From: JAPLGD01 sp041302745
GTDB lineage: Bacteria > Bipolaricaulota > Bipolaricaulia > UBA7950 > UBA9294
Assembly (NCBI GenBank): GCA_041302745.1
Contig: JBFYQP010000209.1
Span: 1 to 15,037 of the forward strand
Length of the DNA: 15,037 nt
Direction of reading: 5' to 3'
The notes under the pieces were generated by a model, which was not told where the DNA came from, did no database searches, and saw only the letters and a list, made by a program, of their open reading frames with translations. Position numbers and translations under genes: made by a program. Positions 13,652 through 15,037 of this stretch are shown here, one piece after another (the first letter of the stretch is position 1; each line of letters starts with the position of its first letter).

Positions 13652-14650
13652 ATGCGTGGATTCGAGAAGTACCTGGCACTGTGGGTAGCGCTGTGCATGG
13701 GACTGGGCCTGCTCCTGTCGCAGACGGCGCCGAGCGTCGGCGAGGCGATCAACGCGCTCCAGGTTCACGGAGTGTCGATCCCGATCGGCGTCTGCCTCTT
13801 CCTCATGATGTACCCAGCAATGCTCAATCTGCAGTGGGGCGAGCTACGTAAGCTGCGCGCCAACCCGAAGCCGATCCTGCTGACGCTCTTCTCGAACTGG
13901 ATCCTCGCGCCGCTCCTTGCGGCCGGGCTGGCCGCCCTCTTTCTGCGTGGAAATCCTGAACTGATGGTTGCCGTCATCCTGCTGGGCGCGAGCCCGTGCA
14001 CGGCGATGGTGCTCGTGTGGGGAAAGCTCGCCGACGGCAATCAGGAGCAGAACGTCGTCAACACCAGCCTAAACACGATCACGATCATGGTGCTCTACGT
14101 GCCCGTTGTGTCGCTTCTGACCGGGATCCAGAACATCCCGCTCGACCGCGCGCTTCTCGCGATCTCGGCGGGGATCTTCATTGGGGCGCCTCTCGTCCTC
14201 GGCGTCGTCACGAAGTGGCTGGTCATCCGCGCGAAGGGCGAGGAGTGGTTCGGCGGAGTCTACCGGCCGGTGGTTGGCAAGGTCGCGATCGTTGCCCTGC
14301 TGCTGACGCTCGTCGTCCTCTTCGCGCTGAACGGAGAGGTGCTCCTGCACCACTTCGACCAGCTTCTCCTCGTCTCCGTTCCGCTCCTTCTCGGCTTTGC
14401 GGTGATCGTCGCGTTCAACCTGCTCGCGACGCGCGCGCTCAGATTCCGATACCGCGAGGCGATCATCACGACCATCATCGGCTCGTCAAGCCACTTCGAG
14501 ATTGCCATCGCCTCGGCCGTTGCGATGTACGGCGTCGGCTCGTACGCGGCGCTCGGGACGACGATGGGTCTCTTCTGGGAAGTGCCGATCATGCTCTCTC
14601 TTGTGTACGTCGGGAAGGCGCTGCGCAGGAGAGGGTTCTGGGCCTCGTGA
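13652..14650 (+). CDS. acr3: Acr3-type arsenite efflux permease
   Basis: This 332-residue protein has about ten predicted membrane helices and belongs to the ACR3 branch of the bile acid/arsenite/riboflavin transporter superfamily. It would export As(III) from the cytoplasm, driven by the proton gradient. The diagnostic block GASPCTAMVLVWGKLADGN (112-130) holds the essential Cys (C116), and WEVPIMLSL (309-317) holds the essential Glu (E310), matching the Cys and Glu shown to be needed in characterised Acr3 proteins. Length is slightly short but normal. No arsR, arsC or arsM gene is visible beside it, so regulation is unclear; the upstream repeats are a candidate control site. It is transcribed divergently from the cyclase gene. 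Selectivity for arsenite alone or also antimonite cannot be read from sequence. Confidence 0.92.
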   Translation: MRGFEKYLALWVALCMGLGLLLSQTAPSVGEAINALQVHGVSIPIGVCLFLMMYPAMLNLQWGELRKLRANPKPILLTLFSNWILAPLLAAGLAALFLRGNPELMVAVILLGASPCTAMVLVWGKLADGNQEQNVVNTSLNTITIMVLYVPVVSLLTGIQNIPLDRALLAISAGIFIGAPLVLGVVTKWLVIRAKGEEWFGGVYRPVVGKVAIVALLLTLVVLFALNGEVLLHHFDQLLLVSVPLLLGFAVIVAFNLLATRALRFRYREAIITTIIGSSSHFEIAIASAVAMYGVGSYAALGTTMGLFWEVPIMLSLVYVGKALRRRGFWAS

Positions 14651-14696
14651 GCGCGTCGGGTTGAGCGAGCTCGGAGGCACGGGGTACCCTCTTCGC

Positions 14697-15037
14697 GTGA
14701 TTCGAACAATCGAAGAGCTCTCAATGAACGCCTGGCCCGCGCTCGAATCCGTGAGGAGTGATGGCTGGGTCTTCCGCTTCTCCGAGGGATACACGCGCCG
14801 AGCGAACTCCGTTCATCCGTTGGGTGCCGGGAGTCGCGATCTCGCGGAGAAGATCGCGGAGGCCGAGCGGCTCTATCGGGCGCACGACCTGCCCTCGACC
14901 TTCAAGATGACGCAAGCAAGCCAGCCTGCCGGCTTGGACGCTGCCCTCGCGGGCCGCGGCTACGCGGCGGAGGCCGGGACGAGCGTTCGGATTGCGGGCC
15001 TTGGCCGGGCGGAGCGGTGCGACCTGGACATCGAGCC
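14697..15037 (+). CDS. GNAT family N-acetyltransferase, 3' end outside the window
   Basis: The frame opens at GTG 14697 and stays open to the last base (about 113 codons). Features match the N-terminal part of a GNAT subgroup: RTIEELSMNAWPALES, then GWVFRFSEGYTRRANSV, a Tyr (LYRAHDLPSTFKMT), and an LDA-x-L-x-x-x-GY segment. The acetyl-CoA binding domain would lie beyond the window. The start is not strongly supported: the only GGAGG (14673-14677) is 19 nt upstream, and TTG 14661 is an in-frame alternative, but family members begin close to the I-E-E-L segment. It lies 46 nt after acr3 and may be co-transcribed with it. The substrate is unknown. Confidence 0.8.
   Translation, partial: MIRTIEELSMNAWPALESVRSDGWVFRFSEGYTRRANSVHPLGAGSRDLAEKIAEAERLYRAHDLPSTFKMTQASQPAGLDAALAGRGYAAEAGTSVRIAGLGRAERCDLDIE

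Noticed and set aside
12716..13768. Long minus-strand frame across the cyclase gene and into acr3
   Set aside because: Out of frame with the cyclase, which carries the HxGTHxD motif; the translation is Arg/Pro-rich shadow sequence.
14666..14689. Short palindromes CGAGCTCG and GGGTACCC between acr3 and the acetyltransferase gene
   Set aside because: Eight-base palindromes are common in such GC-rich DNA, and no T-run or repeat copy supports a terminator or operator.
1..15037. CRISPR arrays, tRNA or rRNA genes, insertion sequences, phage genes
   Set aside because: Read for direct repeats with spacers, cloverleaf-like segments, transposase motifs and terminal repeats; none was convincing.

Overview
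The window is 15 kb of GC-rich DNA, gene-dense on both strands. ATG and GTG starts sit behind canonical GGAGG-type ribosome sites; one upstream of the PhzF-like gene is a full AAGGAGGT. This fits a bacterium, most likely an anaerobe, because it carries an oxygen-sensitive tungstopterin aldehyde oxidoreductase with several iron-sulfur proteins. I cannot name the taxon, and an archaeon is not strictly excluded.

Region 1 (1-11856, plus strand) holds fourteen consecutive genes whose neighbours overlap or lie at most 21 nt apart, so it reads as one translationally coupled operon that begins upstream of the window. It has four blocks. (a) A DUF917/hydantoinase-like protein, truncated at the window edge, is followed by a tiny Cys-rich zinc-finger protein. 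(b) A redox module follows: a four-cluster ferredoxin, an aldehyde:ferredoxin oxidoreductase (AOR), a MoaD/ThiS-like sulfur carrier ending in Gly-Gly, a NuoB/EchC-like small subunit, a group 4-like [NiFe]-hydrogenase large subunit that keeps both CxxC pairs, and a second ferredoxin with a C-terminal zinc ribbon. (c) A Dpp/Opp-type peptide ABC transporter has two permeases and one ATPase; no binding protein or second ATPase is in the window. (d) The last block is a diaminopimelate decarboxylase-like enzyme with an unusual C-terminal tail, a KDPG aldolase and a 2-keto-3-deoxygluconate kinase.

Region 2 (11885-13410, minus strand) has a cyclase/kynurenine-formamidase-like metal hydrolase followed by a PhzF-like isomerase. 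They converge on region 1 through a short hairpin that contains both stop codons.

Region 3 (13411-15037) is a 241-nt divergent intergenic region with two interleaved perfect inverted repeats, then an Acr3-type arsenite permease and the start of a GNAT acetyltransferase that runs off the window.

The most interesting content is block (b). AOR, a dedicated MoaD-like protein and NiFe-hydrogenase-like subunits are encoded together with no membrane subunits nearby. My inference is a soluble complex that passes electrons from aldehyde oxidation through Fe-S clusters to a NiFe site, in effect an aldehyde:H2 (or aldehyde:unknown acceptor) oxidoreductase. The KDG kinase and KDPG aldolase in the same operon produce glyceraldehyde 3-phosphate, so aldehydes from sugar-acid breakdown are candidate substrates. 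The peptide transporter, DUF917 protein and LysA-like enzyme instead point to amino-acid or peptide fermentation. The sequence alone does not decide between them.
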